Source: CAWBOY01 sp963790585 (GTDB lineage Bacteria; Planctomycetota; Planctomycetia; Gemmatales; Gemmataceae). From it: a stretch of 64,000 nt of DNA. Where the stretch lies: positions 186,001 to 250,000 of the forward strand of contig CAWBOY010000003.1 of the NCBI GenBank assembly GCA_963790585.1. Reading direction: 5' to 3'. Position 1 is the stretch's first letter, and each line of letters starts with the position of its first letter. Shown in pieces: positions 44,221 to 54,278 of this stretch. Both the position numbers and the translations under genes were made by a program. The notes under the pieces were generated by a model, which saw only the letters and a program-made list of their open reading frames with translations, ran no database searches and was not told where the DNA came from.

Positions 44221-45482
44221 CAGGGCAATCGCATCTAAACGCCTGTTCATTATTGGCTGTTCAGTTGTCAGGGACAAGGTTACTGCGAATGATTCTGGTG
44301 GAACGTACCCGTTTCACGGAGGAAAAGACTCATGGCGCAGACCCAAGCAACCCCCTTTCTTGCCGCTTTTGCCCAGTTGCAGGATCCACGCATCAACCGT
44401 ACCAAGCATCACCGACTGCTGGACATCCTCTTCATCGCCCTGTGCGCTGTCGTCAGCGGCGCCAACGATTGCGTGGCCATGGAAAAGTTCGCCAAGAGCA
44501 AGCGCGTCTGGCTCGAAAAATTCCTGGATCTGCCCGACCGCGTGCCGTCGCATGACACCTTCGCTCGTGTGTTCGCCGCCCTGGATGGCAAAGCCTTTGT
44601 CGAGTGTTTTCTGAGCTGGGTGACCAGCCTCGAACGGAGTACGTCCGGCCAGGTGGTGGCCATCGACGGCAAGACGGCTCGTGCGACGTTGGATCGAGCC
44701 AAGAGCAAGCATCCGCTTCATGTCGTTAGCGCCTGGGCCACGGAGAACCAATTGCTTTTGGGTCAGGAAGTGGTCGATGACAAATCCAATGAGATCACAG
44801 CGATTCCTAAACTGTTGGAGGTGTTGGAATTGACGGGAGCGATTGTGACTTTGGATGCCATGGGATGTCAGAAAGAGATTGCCAGCAAGATACGAGAAAA
44901 GGGAGCCGATTATGTGCTGGCGGTGAAAGGGAATCAGGAGCATTTGGAGCAGGACATCGTGGAGGCGTTTGCCGCCGTGGACGAGGGTCGTAGCACGGCA
45001 ACGGTGCAAACGCACACGGAGCAGGACAAGGGGCACGGTCGCTTGGAAACGCGCTGGACGCAGACGATGGCGGTACCCAAGACGTTGCGTCATCAGGAGG
45101 ATTGGCGGGATCTGGTGAGCATCGCCCGTTGCACGCGTAGCTACCAGGAGGGTGGAGTGGAGAAGTCGGAGGTGCGTTATTTTATAAGCAGCCTGCAACC
45201 CAAGGCGAAGCAGATGGCGGGAGCGATACGGAGTCATTGGGGAGTGGAGAATGGCTTGCATTGGGTGTTGGACATGTATTTTGCGGAGGATCGCAATCGT
45301 GCTCGGACGGGCCATGCGGCAGGGAACCTGGCGTTGTTACGACGCTGGGTCATCTCGTTATTGCGGCAGGACGAATCGACCAAAGGCGGCATCGAGAAGA
45401 AGCGCTTGCAAGCAGGCTGGAACGACGAAACGCGCGAGGCCATTCTTGGCCTTTTTATGGGGGATTAGATGCGATTGCCCTG
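44221..45482 (+). mobile_element. ISAs1-family insertion sequence, copy 2
   Basis: 1262 bp, inverted ends CAGGGCAATCGCATC..., target duplication GGTGAATATG (44211-44220 and 45483-45492). Same sequence as copies 1 and 3 as far as compared by eye. It interrupts a CBS-domain gene on the opposite strand. Confidence 0.97.
44332..45468 (+). CDS. ISAs1-family transposase, copy 2
   Basis: 378 residues, translation identical to copies at 15577-16713 and 49643-50779; DDE residues in AIDGKTAR, VTLDAMGCQ and HWGVENGLHW. ATG 44332 with a GGAGG-type site upstream. The frame is intact, so this copy could still move. Confidence 0.97.
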   Translation: MAQTQATPFLAAFAQLQDPRINRTKHHRLLDILFIALCAVVSGANDCVAMEKFAKSKRVWLEKFLDLPDRVPSHDTFARVFAALDGKAFVECFLSWVTSLERSTSGQVVAIDGKTARATLDRAKSKHPLHVVSAWATENQLLLGQEVVDDKSNEITAIPKLLEVLELTGAIVTLDAMGCQKEIASKIREKGADYVLAVKGNQEHLEQDIVEAFAAVDEGRSTATVQTHTEQDKGHGRLETRWTQTMAVPKTLRHQEDWRDLVSIARCTRSYQEGGVEKSEVRYFISSLQPKAKQMAGAIRSHWGVENGLHWVLDMYFAEDRNRARTGHAAGNLALLRRWVISLLRQDESTKGGIEKKRLQAGWNDETREAILGLFMGD

Positions 45483-46132
45483 GGTGAATATGGGCGTCAA
45501 TCATTGTCCGCGCCAGTTCGGGCAATGATGTCTCCGGCCGGGCTGTCACGACGTCAGTCGTCATGTATCGTCGCACCGCGCTGGCAGACACATTTTTGGT
45601 TACTTGCTGCCAATCAAGCGATGCGCCGTCGTGTTGTAAGCAGATGGCGACCTGCCGACCACCGCTGCTGGGCCGCATCTCTTGTAGTGCGCAACTTCCC
45701 TCGGCTAGGTTGCAGGTCAAAGCGTCCTCTCCTGTAAGCATTCGGCTTCCCACCTGATAAGGACAGGCACTAAGCGGTACATCCTCCGCGCCTATGGCAC
45801 CGTCCTCGACCCAGTGAACGAAGTCGGACGCGCTAAGCATCCCGACGCAACGACCATTTGCATCGGCTACGGGGGCGCCGCCGATCTGATTTTGGAATAA
45901 TAAGCGTGCCGCCGCGCAAAGCGACATGTCCTGTGGGATTATGATGACATCTCGATTCATCAGGTCGCTTGTAGTCAGAAAAAGCAAGGGTTTGGCAATC
46001 GTTTTCATCGTTAACGCCTTGAGAAGATGACGCAGGCAGCGCTGATCGCGTGGCTTGAAGCTATGGCTCGTTTTCGACACCTCAGTTTTGTAAGTTCTTT
46101 CCCCGCAAGGCGTTATGATTTCGTGTGGCCGC

Positions 46133-47992
46133 GTTGGCACTACGGTTCGCTCCTGCGGAGCCCTACTGATTTCCAAAGCCAAGGCGCACGCCCGCCGCCT
46201 ATTCCGGCATGCCGCCTTCCTGCACCGTCGGCGGCGCCGCTACGCCGACCGCCTGGAATACGTGGCCGGCCGTCCCTTGCAGTTCGCTACGCAGGAGGAA
46301 CTTTTTGCCATCCCGAGCCACCTCCACATATTGCACACGCTCCAAATCGCGTAGAATATTCGCCCATTCCAATTTCTTGCCACGCTTGGCCAAGCGCGAT
46401 TCCAATTCTTGCTTCAACACCAATGCCAAAAATGAGCAGAAGACGTGCCCTCGGATGGTCTCGTCGCAATGATGGAAAATCGGCCGCGTTTCCAATAATG
46501 TTTTGCAATTGCGGAACCATTGTTCCACCATCCACAACTTCTTGTATTGACAGGCCACCGCCGCCGCCGATAACTTCGTATTTGTACGTAACACCCACAC
46601 ACCGTCGTATTTCGCCTCGGCCTTGAGTTTCTCTTCGTCGATCGTGAAATGACGGCCCGGCTCCGCCTTCAGATAACGGCGATATCCTGTGTTGCCCACA
46701 AACGACTTGTCGCCCTGTTTGAGTTTCTCACGTAGCGATGCCACGATACGTTCCCGTTGCTGACGGTCATGATCGGCCTGCTCTTCGTTCACACACACCA
46801 CATAGCGCCGCTTCTCCACCTCCACATCCTTGACGCGAAGCGGTGCTGGATCATCCGAGGTCTCGCGTGGGCCAAACACCTCCTGGTACGACCCAGCGTC
46901 TGACAGCACGATGTCACTGACCTCCTTCTGCCGACGCATGCGTGCCCCAAGGATGAAAGGGCGGTTCGTATCTTCCAATTCACCGACCACTTCCCGACTG
47001 ATCATGCCGCGGTCGGCGACGACACAGGCCTGTCGAATGTGAAAGCGCATACGCAGCCGATCCACAATGGCGATGAGGGTGTTCACGTCGGAAGTGTTGC
47101 CTGGCCAAATCTCACAGCAAATGGGCCGACCTTCGTTGTCCAGCACCGCGCCCACCACCAGTTGGTGCAAGTCGGGACGATGATCTTTGCTGTACCCGTG
47201 TTGTCCGAGTAGGTCTCCGCCTTCGCCTTCGAAGTACAGCGAGGTGGTGTCAAAGAACACCATGTCCAGATTGGTGAATAGGTCGCGTCGGCGTTCGTAC
47301 AGATTTTCTTCGATCAGGTCTTTGATGCAGCGCGGCACGAGTTTACTGGAGACTGTTTGCTGACTTTCAGGAAGTGTTTCGCCGAGCCAAGCCATGGCTC
47401 GATAGAGGTGGTGGAGCTGGAGTTCCTTGTTGTGATCTTTGCCATTGAGTCCGGGTACGAGATAGTCCTGCTTCCATGCCATACAGGCCCTGTCGCTGCG
47501 AAAACCGTAGCCACCGGTGCCACAGAGTCGATGCAGGACCGTAAGAAATACGGCCCGTTCCACATCGAATTCGAAACAGCGGTGTTCGAGCAGTCGGCGC
47601 ACGACCTCCTGACAACCAGTCTCTTTCCAGAGGCGTTCGAAGACGAGGGTCGGACCGATGCGTTTGGTGTTGACAGCAGGTGCTTGTCCCTCTTTGTAGG
47701 CGGTCAGAAGCATGGAGTGCTGGGCGAAGCGAGCGCCGGAGGCGAGGAGGCTGTCGAGTTTGCCGTCCTTTTGGAGTTCATCGAGTCGGCCGAGAGTATG
47801 GAGGACGCGTTGTTGGACGCGGCCGTCCTGTCGAGAGTTTTCGACGATTTGGAGGTACTGGTGGGCCTTGGATTTTTTGATGCGGAAAAACAAGGGTGCG
47901 TCTCCAGCAGGAAAGCGACACCACAATTTAACTGCAAATCTGACATAAATCAAGCTATTTCAGCGGCAATAAACTAGTTTTGTTGGCACTAC
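46133..47992 (-). mobile_element. IS1634-family insertion sequence (with possible 11-bp direct repeats)
   Basis: The transposase gene is flanked by the direct repeat GTTGGCACTAC (46133-46143 and 47982-47992), which could be a target duplication; IS1634-type elements make long, variable ones. No clear inverted ends were found just inside these repeats, so the boundaries are tentative. It lies between the broken CBS and stress-protein genes. Confidence 0.6.
46199..47893 (-). CDS. IS1634-family transposase
   Basis: 564-residue DDE transposase with the IS1634 pattern: N-terminal LFFRIKKSKAHQYLQIVENSRQDG, first Asp in MVFFDTTSLYFEGEGGD, second in ACVVADRGMISREVV, and Glu in WMVEQWFRNCKTLLETRPIFH. 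The start is taken as TTG 47893 (GGAG 7 bp upstream and homology begins at LFFRIKKS); the frame is open to 47953. No frameshift. It ends 56 bp from the left direct repeat. Confidence 0.9.
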   Translation of the reverse strand: MFFRIKKSKAHQYLQIVENSRQDGRVQQRVLHTLGRLDELQKDGKLDSLLASGARFAQHSMLLTAYKEGQAPAVNTKRIGPTLVFERLWKETGCQEVVRRLLEHRCFEFDVERAVFLTVLHRLCGTGGYGFRSDRACMAWKQDYLVPGLNGKDHNKELQLHHLYRAMAWLGETLPESQQTVSSKLVPRCIKDLIEENLYERRRDLFTNLDMVFFDTTSLYFEGEGGDLLGQHGYSKDHRPDLHQLVVGAVLDNEGRPICCEIWPGNTSDVNTLIAIVDRLRMRFHIRQACVVADRGMISREVVGELEDTNRPFILGARMRRQKEVSDIVLSDAGSYQEVFGPRETSDDPAPLRVKDVEVEKRRYVVCVNEEQADHDRQQRERIVASLREKLKQGDKSFVGNTGYRRYLKAEPGRHFTIDEEKLKAEAKYDGVWVLRTNTKLSAAAVACQYKKLWMVEQWFRNCKTLLETRPIFHHCDETIRGHVFCSFLALVLKQELESRLAKRGKKLEWANILRDLERVQYVEVARDGKKFLLRSELQGTAGHVFQAVGVAAPPTVQEGGMPE

Positions 47993-48906
47993 ATTTTCGA
48001 GCGGGCGAATCAATAAACGCGAAAAACACGAGGATTTCGCAAGTTGAGCGGCTATTTTTCGAGTGTTACTGTTGAAAACGAGTATGGGAATGGCAATCCC
48101 TGTGCCGACTTTCTTAGTCGAGGCGGCAGCAAGCCAGGACGGCACTCAGATTTCTCCTTTTTCCCAGCACCTCCCGTCGGTGAAGCATTCGTTAAGTTCT
48201 CGCTGAGCACTGGGAAGGAGAAATCGGGCTTGCCTTCTTGAACTGTTCCGCACACTGAATGTCCGGAACCGCACATGCTCGGTAAAGCTCTTGACCGCCA
48301 GAGCGAAAATGAGATTCAGTCTCAGTTTACCCCTTTCCAAACGGATACTGGTGGACACTCCAAGAGCGTTCTGTGTGTGCGCTCGCGCAATGCAATCCGT
48401 TAAAGGATTTCGCTGCAACGAGTTTGTCGAAATACGCTCGATTGCGCCTTGGAATATTTGCTTCGATCTCCCATCAACATCTTCAAAGCTCTCCAAGACA
48501 TCGGTGGTCTCTCCGCGCGTAGGCTCTCGCGCTCGGATTATTGGCTGTTACCAATCGGACCAATCAAACATTGCTAGAAGAGTTACGGTTCTGTCGAGAA
48601 GTGCAAAGCTTAATCATGCTTCGCTAATGTGATCAAATAAGTCTGCGAGATCCTTGTCATGGCTCCCGTGCAAGCAATTCAGGTAGATGCTGTGCGAATC
48701 GGCCCATGTGAATTGGCGATACTAGATAGACTTTATAATCTTCTCTCATTAAAATATGGGCCTTTTCATGGAACACATTCCCGCATCTGGTCACGAATAC
48801 TCCCAACGGACTGCAAATCTTGGCGTGGCATACAGTTTGCCATTGATCGATTCAGTCGACGTGAACCATGCCTCCAAAGTAAAGTCTGTCACACTGAAGG
48901 TGCCAC
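47993..48906. other. Gene-poor stretch between IS1634-like element and stress-protein gene
   Basis: No supported gene: short frames on both strands have no ribosome site or family motif. It contains one imperfect inverted repeat (ATTTCTCCTT...CCCAG near 48150-48170 against CTGGGAAGGAGAAAT near 48213-48228). The sequence is more AT-rich than the backbone and may be decayed mobile DNA. Confidence 0.55.
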
Positions 48907-49531
48907 ATGTTTCGCTCCCTCCTGGTGCCCCTCGATCAATCGAGGTTCGCGGAGCAGTCTCTATCGTTGGCTCTAATAATCGCTAACCGCGCCAAAGCCC
49001 GATTGGACTTGGTGGAGGTTCATGCTCTTTATGCCCTTGAGGACTCCCATGCCTGTTGGCTACCATATGAACCCGAATTGGACGCGGAATGTAGAAGGCA
49101 AGAGCAACGTTACCTGGACGCCACCGCCAAATGGGTTCAAACCGTGTCGCCCATAACAGCGACAGCGACGGTGCTTCCCGGCTCAGATGTGCTTGCGGAG
49201 ACTGTTGTTGACAGCCTTCTCGAACGGATTCGCAGCTGTAAATCGGACTTGATTGTGATGGCTACGCATGCTCATGGACCTTTGGGCCGTATAGGATTCG
49301 GCAGCGTGGCAGATGACCTCATACGTCGATCCTGTTTGCCGGTTCTAATCATTCCGCCAGGCGTATTAGTATCGTCTCTCAACGCCGCTCCTAACCTTGA
49401 CCATATTCTGATTCCTCTTGATGGGTCGTCCGTAGCGGAACAGATTTTGGAGCCGGCCTTGCAGTTGGCACTTCTGCTCGAGTCGCAAATTACTCTCGTA
49501 CGCATTGTTAAACCCGAATCGGCTCTCGCAG

Positions 49532-50793
49532 CAGGGCAATCGCATCTAAACGCCTGTTCATTATTGGCTGTTCAGTTGTCAGGGACAAGGTTACTGCGAA
49601 TGATTCTGGTGGAACGTACCCGTTTCACGGAGGAAAAGACTCATGGCGCAGACCCAAGCAACCCCCTTTCTTGCCGCTTTTGCCCAGTTGCAGGATCCAC
49701 GCATCAACCGTACCAAGCATCACCGACTGCTGGACATCCTCTTCATCGCCCTGTGCGCTGTCGTCAGCGGCGCCAACGATTGCGTGGCCATGGAAAAGTT
49801 CGCCAAGAGCAAGCGCGTCTGGCTCGAAAAATTCCTGGATCTGCCCGACCGCGTGCCGTCGCATGACACCTTCGCTCGTGTGTTCGCCGCCCTGGATGGC
49901 AAAGCCTTTGTCGAGTGTTTTCTGAGCTGGGTGACCAGCCTCGAACGGAGTACGTCCGGCCAGGTGGTGGCCATCGACGGCAAGACGGCTCGTGCGACGT
50001 TGGATCGAGCCAAGAGCAAGCATCCGCTTCATGTCGTTAGCGCCTGGGCCACGGAGAACCAATTGCTTTTGGGTCAGGAAGTGGTCGATGACAAATCCAA
50101 TGAGATCACAGCGATTCCTAAACTGTTGGAGGTGTTGGAATTGACGGGAGCGATTGTGACTTTGGATGCCATGGGATGTCAGAAAGAGATTGCCAGCAAG
50201 ATACGAGAAAAGGGAGCCGATTATGTGCTGGCGGTGAAAGGGAATCAGGAGCATTTGGAGCAGGACATCGTGGAGGCGTTTGCCGCCGTGGACGAGGGTC
50301 GTAGCACGGCAACGGTGCAAACGCACACGGAGCAGGACAAGGGGCACGGTCGCTTGGAAACGCGCTGGACGCAGACGATGGCGGTACCCAAGACGTTGCG
50401 TCATCAGGAGGATTGGCGGGATCTGGTGAGCATCGCCCGTTGCACGCGTAGCTACCAGGAGGGTGGAGTGGAGAAGTCGGAGGTGCGTTATTTTATAAGC
50501 AGCCTGCAACCCAAGGCGAAGCAGATGGCGGGAGCGATACGGAGTCATTGGGGAGTGGAGAATGGCTTGCATTGGGTGTTGGACATGTATTTTGCGGAGG
50601 ATCGCAATCGTGCTCGGACGGGCCATGCGGCAGGGAACCTGGCGTTGTTACGACGCTGGGTCATCTCGTTATTGCGGCAGGACGAATCGACCAAAGGCGG
50701 CATCGAGAAGAAGCGCTTGCAAGCAGGCTGGAACGACGAAACGCGCGAGGCCATTCTTGGCCTTTTTATGGGGGATTAGATGCGATTGCCCTG
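49532..50793 (+). mobile_element. ISAs1-family insertion sequence, copy 3
   Basis: 1262 bp with the same inverted ends as the other copies; target duplication GCTCTCGCAG (49522-49531 and 50794-50803). It interrupts the universal stress gene in the same orientation. Confidence 0.97.
49643..50779 (+). CDS. ISAs1-family transposase, copy 3
   Basis: 378 residues, identical in translation to the other two copies, with the same DDE residues. Frame intact. The upstream stress-protein frame runs into the IS out of frame with this gene, so expression depends on the IS's own start signals (GGAGG before ATG 49643). Confidence 0.97.
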   Translation: MAQTQATPFLAAFAQLQDPRINRTKHHRLLDILFIALCAVVSGANDCVAMEKFAKSKRVWLEKFLDLPDRVPSHDTFARVFAALDGKAFVECFLSWVTSLERSTSGQVVAIDGKTARATLDRAKSKHPLHVVSAWATENQLLLGQEVVDDKSNEITAIPKLLEVLELTGAIVTLDAMGCQKEIASKIREKGADYVLAVKGNQEHLEQDIVEAFAAVDEGRSTATVQTHTEQDKGHGRLETRWTQTMAVPKTLRHQEDWRDLVSIARCTRSYQEGGVEKSEVRYFISSLQPKAKQMAGAIRSHWGVENGLHWVLDMYFAEDRNRARTGHAAGNLALLRRWVISLLRQDESTKGGIEKKRLQAGWNDETREAILGLFMGD

Positions 50794-51081
50794 GCTCTCG
50801 CAGCCCGCGTGCGATCCTCGAAAACAGAAGCAGAGAAGTATCTCGAGAGAATTGCCACGACGCTGCGTGAGCGGGGTTTACGAGTGCGAACCCAGGTCAT
50901 CATCACTCAGCACACCGTTGAGGCAATAATGGAAGAGTCCAAAGCGCAGGCAACGAATGTCATCGCCTTGGCAACGCACGGCCGTGGTGGTCTTAATCGC
51001 CTGTTATTTGGAAGCGTCGCCGATAAGCTCGTTCGCTATGCCACAACTCCGATCTTGGTTTGCCACCCCTCCGGAAATTAA

Positions 51082-51384
51082 ATCCGAAGGATAAGAAATT
51101 AGCCGGCTCAGAAACGGCGGTGCCAGACTTTCGTACTCAAGACTACTATTTGGAACTGCCTCGCGGACCGTCGAGTCATCCGAGGCCGGCCCGTCGGCGT
51201 CAGCCTCGCGCCAAATCGTTTCACCACCGACAACCCGAGGCATTGGCGTGACGAGGCGCCGTTACGGCGATTCCTGATTGAGCAGGTCGTCAGCGCCGCA
51301 AATCATAGACTTGCAAGGCAGGTCTGCTCAGAGGGGCGCGCCGTTACCTGAGAAGACCCTGTTATGAACCAGCCAGATTGCCTT
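51082..51384. other. Intergenic stretch before the HEAT gene
   Basis: 303 bp with no supported gene, between the end of the broken stress gene and the end of the converging HEAT gene. No strong hairpin was seen. It marks the return from the second island to backbone genes. Confidence 0.5.
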
Positions 51385-52623
51385 TCACATACCACGAAAC
51401 TTTTTCAACGCATTCGTCGCCGCGTCGCGTACCGCGTCGCGCACGTCACGACTCGTCTCGATCAGCTTCTTCTCCACAGTATCGGCCTGATCCCCGGCCA
51501 CGTCTTTGCCAAGAGCTCCCAGTGTTTCCAGGCTCGCGACTCGGACTTCAAGACTCGTGTCATTGAGCGCTTCCAGGAGCGCCTTCACCACGTCGGTTGC
51601 CTTATCAGCCAGGCCGTTGCCGATCTGACCGAGCGTGTGCATGGCCACGCAGCGCACAAAGCGATCCTCATCTTTCATTGACTTGATGAGTTGCGGCGCT
51701 GCCCCTGCGGCAAAAGGTCCGAGGCGATCGAGAGCCGTAACAGCGGCCCGGCGCAGCTCCAGTGGTTCGCTCGCAGCTAGAGCCGCGCCCAGCTGCGGCG
51801 TGGCGTCTACGGCATCTCGACCCAGGCGGCCGAGAGCTTCCGCCACCGCCTTGCGCACCTCAAGCGGCGACTTGGCGTCCGTCATTGCCTCACGCAAGAC
51901 GGGAAGGGCGGGCGCCGCATCCGGCGAACCGATGAGACCCAAAGCCAATGCGGATTGCATCCTTAAAAGGGCGGTGTTGTCTTTGTCTTTGAGGGCTTCA
52001 GTCAAACCGGGCACAGCCGCCGCCGCGTCCTTGCCGAGGCCGCGAAGCGCGTTGCAGGCAGCCAGGCGTGTTGGTGGATAAGCGTCCTTAAGGGCCGTCG
52101 TGAGAATAGTGACCGCCCCTTTTGCGTCCTCCGAAGTCAGCTGCCCCATCGCGGCGGCGGCGGCTTGACGCACGGGGCCGGCGGGATCGGTTCGCAACGA
52201 GCTGGCAAGCGCGTCACGCCCTTCGGCAAAGCGAAAGACGATTGTCTTATCGTCGCGCAGCTTGCTGGCCCACTGCCCGAGCAAGTTCGCGGCGCCGACG
52301 CGGATATTTTCCTCGGGATCTTCGCGCAAAGCGATGATCGCAGCCGGCAGGCAATGGCTGTTGCGGCCGACGCCGGCGTAGTCCATCACCATCAAGCCCG
52401 CCTGTCGAAGTTTGATTTGCGAGCGAACGGCAACCGGTCCGCCCGGCAGCCCAAGAGAGATACCAAGACCGGTTGCTGCTTCGCTCTGTTTTTTGCCGTT
52501 GCCGACGATCTCGGCCCAAACGGTGAGCTTCCGGTTGAACAGAACAGGATCTTCGTCTTGCGCATGCGCGGCGGAAACGGGGAGAAGCATTACCGAAGCC
52601 ATGAGCCAATTCCAGGGTTTCAT
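51385..52623 (-). CDS. Secreted HEAT-repeat protein
   Basis: 412-residue exported protein. ATG 52623 opens a signal peptide (MKPWNWLMASVMLLPVSAAHAQ, cleavage after AHA). The rest is a solenoid of at least eight HEAT repeats, with cores such as ENIRVGAANLLGQWA, GPVRQAAAAAMGQL, PPTRLAACNALRGLG, LEVRKAVAEALGRLG, LELRRAAVTALDRLG, RFVRCVAMHTLGQIG and LEVRVASLETLGALG. Such solenoids usually bind other proteins; no partner is evident. The frame is intact, unlike the HEAT genes at 8 and 29 kb. The longer frame to 52758 lacks support. Confidence 0.8.
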   Translation of the reverse strand: MKPWNWLMASVMLLPVSAAHAQDEDPVLFNRKLTVWAEIVGNGKKQSEAATGLGISLGLPGGPVAVRSQIKLRQAGLMVMDYAGVGRNSHCLPAAIIALREDPEENIRVGAANLLGQWASKLRDDKTIVFRFAEGRDALASSLRTDPAGPVRQAAAAAMGQLTSEDAKGAVTILTTALKDAYPPTRLAACNALRGLGKDAAAAVPGLTEALKDKDNTALLRMQSALALGLIGSPDAAPALPVLREAMTDAKSPLEVRKAVAEALGRLGRDAVDATPQLGAALAASEPLELRRAAVTALDRLGPFAAGAAPQLIKSMKDEDRFVRCVAMHTLGQIGNGLADKATDVVKALLEALNDTSLEVRVASLETLGALGKDVAGDQADTVEKKLIETSRDVRDAVRDAATNALKKFRGM

Positions 52624-52903
52624 GAGAGCCTCGCGCTGCGGTTTCGTGACGAAACGATGCGTCCAGAATGAAGAACCTTTGAAGAATACCTTGAAGGGAG
52701 GCGTGAGCAATCCCCGAGCCGAACCGCCAGGGTTTCTCTTTCCCCTTGACTCACCCACATGGCCCAGTTAAGAAAGACGAGCGCCTGGCCCAGGCGTAAC
52801 ACCCTGTCCGCCTGCGGCGTCCGCTGTCACAGGCTTTTTTAGGCTCGGCTCGAAGACCGGAACGGACGTCGGCCCGACCGGCTTTCCGATCAGGATACCC
52901 GCG

Positions 52904-54266
52904 ATGCCCTGCACCTGTGTGGTCGGCCTTCAATGGGGCGACGAGGCCAAGGGTAAGATCGTCGATCTGCTCTGCGACGATCATGACCTTGTAGTCCGCT
53001 ACAACGGCGGCGCCAACGCCGGCCATACCATCGTCCACGGCGGACGAACCTTCAAACTTTCTCTCTTACCCACCGGCGTTCTCAACCCGCGCGTTACTTC
53101 GGTAATCGCCAATGGCGTTGTCGTCTATCCGCCGCGCTTCCTCGAAGAGGTCGAGAACCTTCGTCAGGCCCGAGTGGAGGTCGGGGACAATCTGCGCCTG
53201 AGCGATCATGCTCACGTCATACTCCCTTATCACATGGCCGAGGAACGGCTCTGCGAGCAGGACTCCGATCAGGCGATCGGCACAACCGGCCGAGGCATCG
53301 GCCCCTGCTATTCGGATAAAGCAGGCAGAAATTGTGCAATTCGCGTCGGCGAGTTGCTCGACGAGGAGCATCTGCGCCAGCGTCTCAAAGTGATCGTGCC
53401 ACGGAAGAATCGGCTGCTGCGCGCCCTAGCGTCCGAGGCGCAACCGTTCGACCTTTCTCTTGGCGGAACCATGCTGAGCGGGATGCTGCGCGTCCGCAAG
53501 CCGGGAAACGATCCGCTCCATTTCGACGCGGAGGAGCTAACCGAAGAGTTCAGCAGCCTTGGCCGCCAACTCAAGCCGTTTGTGACCGACACGACGACGC
53601 TCCTGCACCAAAGTCTCAAGGCGGGCAAGCGCATCCTTTTCGAGGCGGCGCAAGGAAGTCTGCTCGACGTCGATCATGGCAGCTACCCGTTTGTGACCAG
53701 CTCGAATAGCTCCGTCGCTGGCGTTTGGAGCGGCTCGGGCGTACCGACGCGGAATCTAACGCGCGTCATTGGTATCATAAAGGCATATACGACGCGCGTC
53801 GGCCGTGGACCGTTCCCGACGGAATTGAACGACGGGCCGACGGGTCTCGGTGAATTGATACGCAGGACAGGTCGAGAATATGGCACAGTCACGGGCCGAC
53901 CGCGCCGCTGTGGCTGGTTCGACGCCGTCGCCACGCGGTATACAGCGGCGTTGAACGGGGCGGACGAGCTAGCCCTCATGCTCCTCGACGTTCTCAGCCA
54001 ACTCGACGAGGTGCGTATAGCGACCTCGTATGACATCGACGGCGAGATCGTCGATACGTTCCCGACAGATGCGCACATTGCTCGAGCGCTGTCATCCGAT
54101 TTATGAAACACTGCCGGGCTGGCACACCGACGTAACCGGTGCACGCAAATTGAGCGACCTGCCCAAGGCGGCCCGGGGTTACATTGATCGAGTCAGTGCC
54201 TTGCTTGGTCTGCCGGTGCGTATCGTCTCTGTCGGCCCGGATCGCGAGCAAACGATTTTACGGTGA
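52904..54266 (+). CDS. purA: Adenylosuccinate synthase (frameshifted near the C-terminus)
   Basis: Joins IMP and aspartate with GTP hydrolysis, the first committed step to AMP. Motifs are the P-loop-like VVGLQWGDEAKGKIVD with catalytic Asp, YNGGANAGHTIV (catalytic His), TGRGIGPCYSDK, ILFEAAQGSLLDVDHGSYPFVTSSN and KAYTTRVGRGPFPTEL. The frame goes wrong around 54075-54095: the first frame stops at 54106 after IARALSSDL, while ERCHPIYETLPGWHTDVTGARKLSDLP and the GTP-binding PVRIVSVGPDREQTI end continue in the next to 54266. The full length (~454 codons) fits the family. Since purA is usually indispensable, an assembly indel is likely. Confidence 0.92.
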
Positions 54267-54278
54267 GAGGATTGTTTC

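Larger units (their letters stand above)
44116..46008 (-). pseudogene. CBS-domain protein interrupted by ISAs1-like copy 2
   Basis: Reading the minus strand from ATG 46008 gives MKTIAKPLLFLTTSDLMNRDVIIIPQDMSLCAAARLLFQNQIGGAPVADANGRCVGMLSASDFVHW (first CBS motif), a linker with Cys-containing PLSACPYQVGS, then VSASAVRRYMTTDVVTARPETSLPELARTMIDAHIH. The IS enters here; on its other side the frame resumes as RIVVVDDHHKPIGIVSSTDLLSALANADRRP-stop at 44116. Removing the IS plus one 10-bp duplication leaves exactly 207 codons. CBS pairs bind adenine nucleotides and often report energy state. The insertion removes the last half of the second CBS domain. Confidence 0.92.
48907..51081 (+). pseudogene. 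Tandem-domain universal stress protein interrupted by ISAs1-like copy 3
   Basis: ATG 48907 opens a first UspA domain (FRSLLVPLDQSRFAEQSLSLA ... IVMATHAHGPLGRIGFGSVADDLIRRSCLPVLIIPPG, with the GX2GX9GS ATP loop) and a second that begins NLDHILIPLDGSSVAEQILEPAL. The IS enters after RIVKPESALA and the frame resumes as ARVRSSKTEAEKYLERIATTL ... IALATHGRGGLNRLLFGSVADKLVRYATTPILVCHPSGN. Without the IS and one 10-bp duplication the gene would be 301 codons. Such proteins bind ATP and are induced by stress, often with CBS proteins. The insertion splits the second domain. Confidence 0.93.

Noticed and set aside
48146..48496. A 116-residue minus-strand frame in the gene-poor stretch
   Set aside because: No ribosome site, no recognisable family, unusual codon choice; considered chance.
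54030..54106. Programmed frameshifting at the purA break
   Set aside because: No slippery heptamer or downstream pseudoknot was seen near 54075-54095, and many other genes here show similar unprogrammed breaks.
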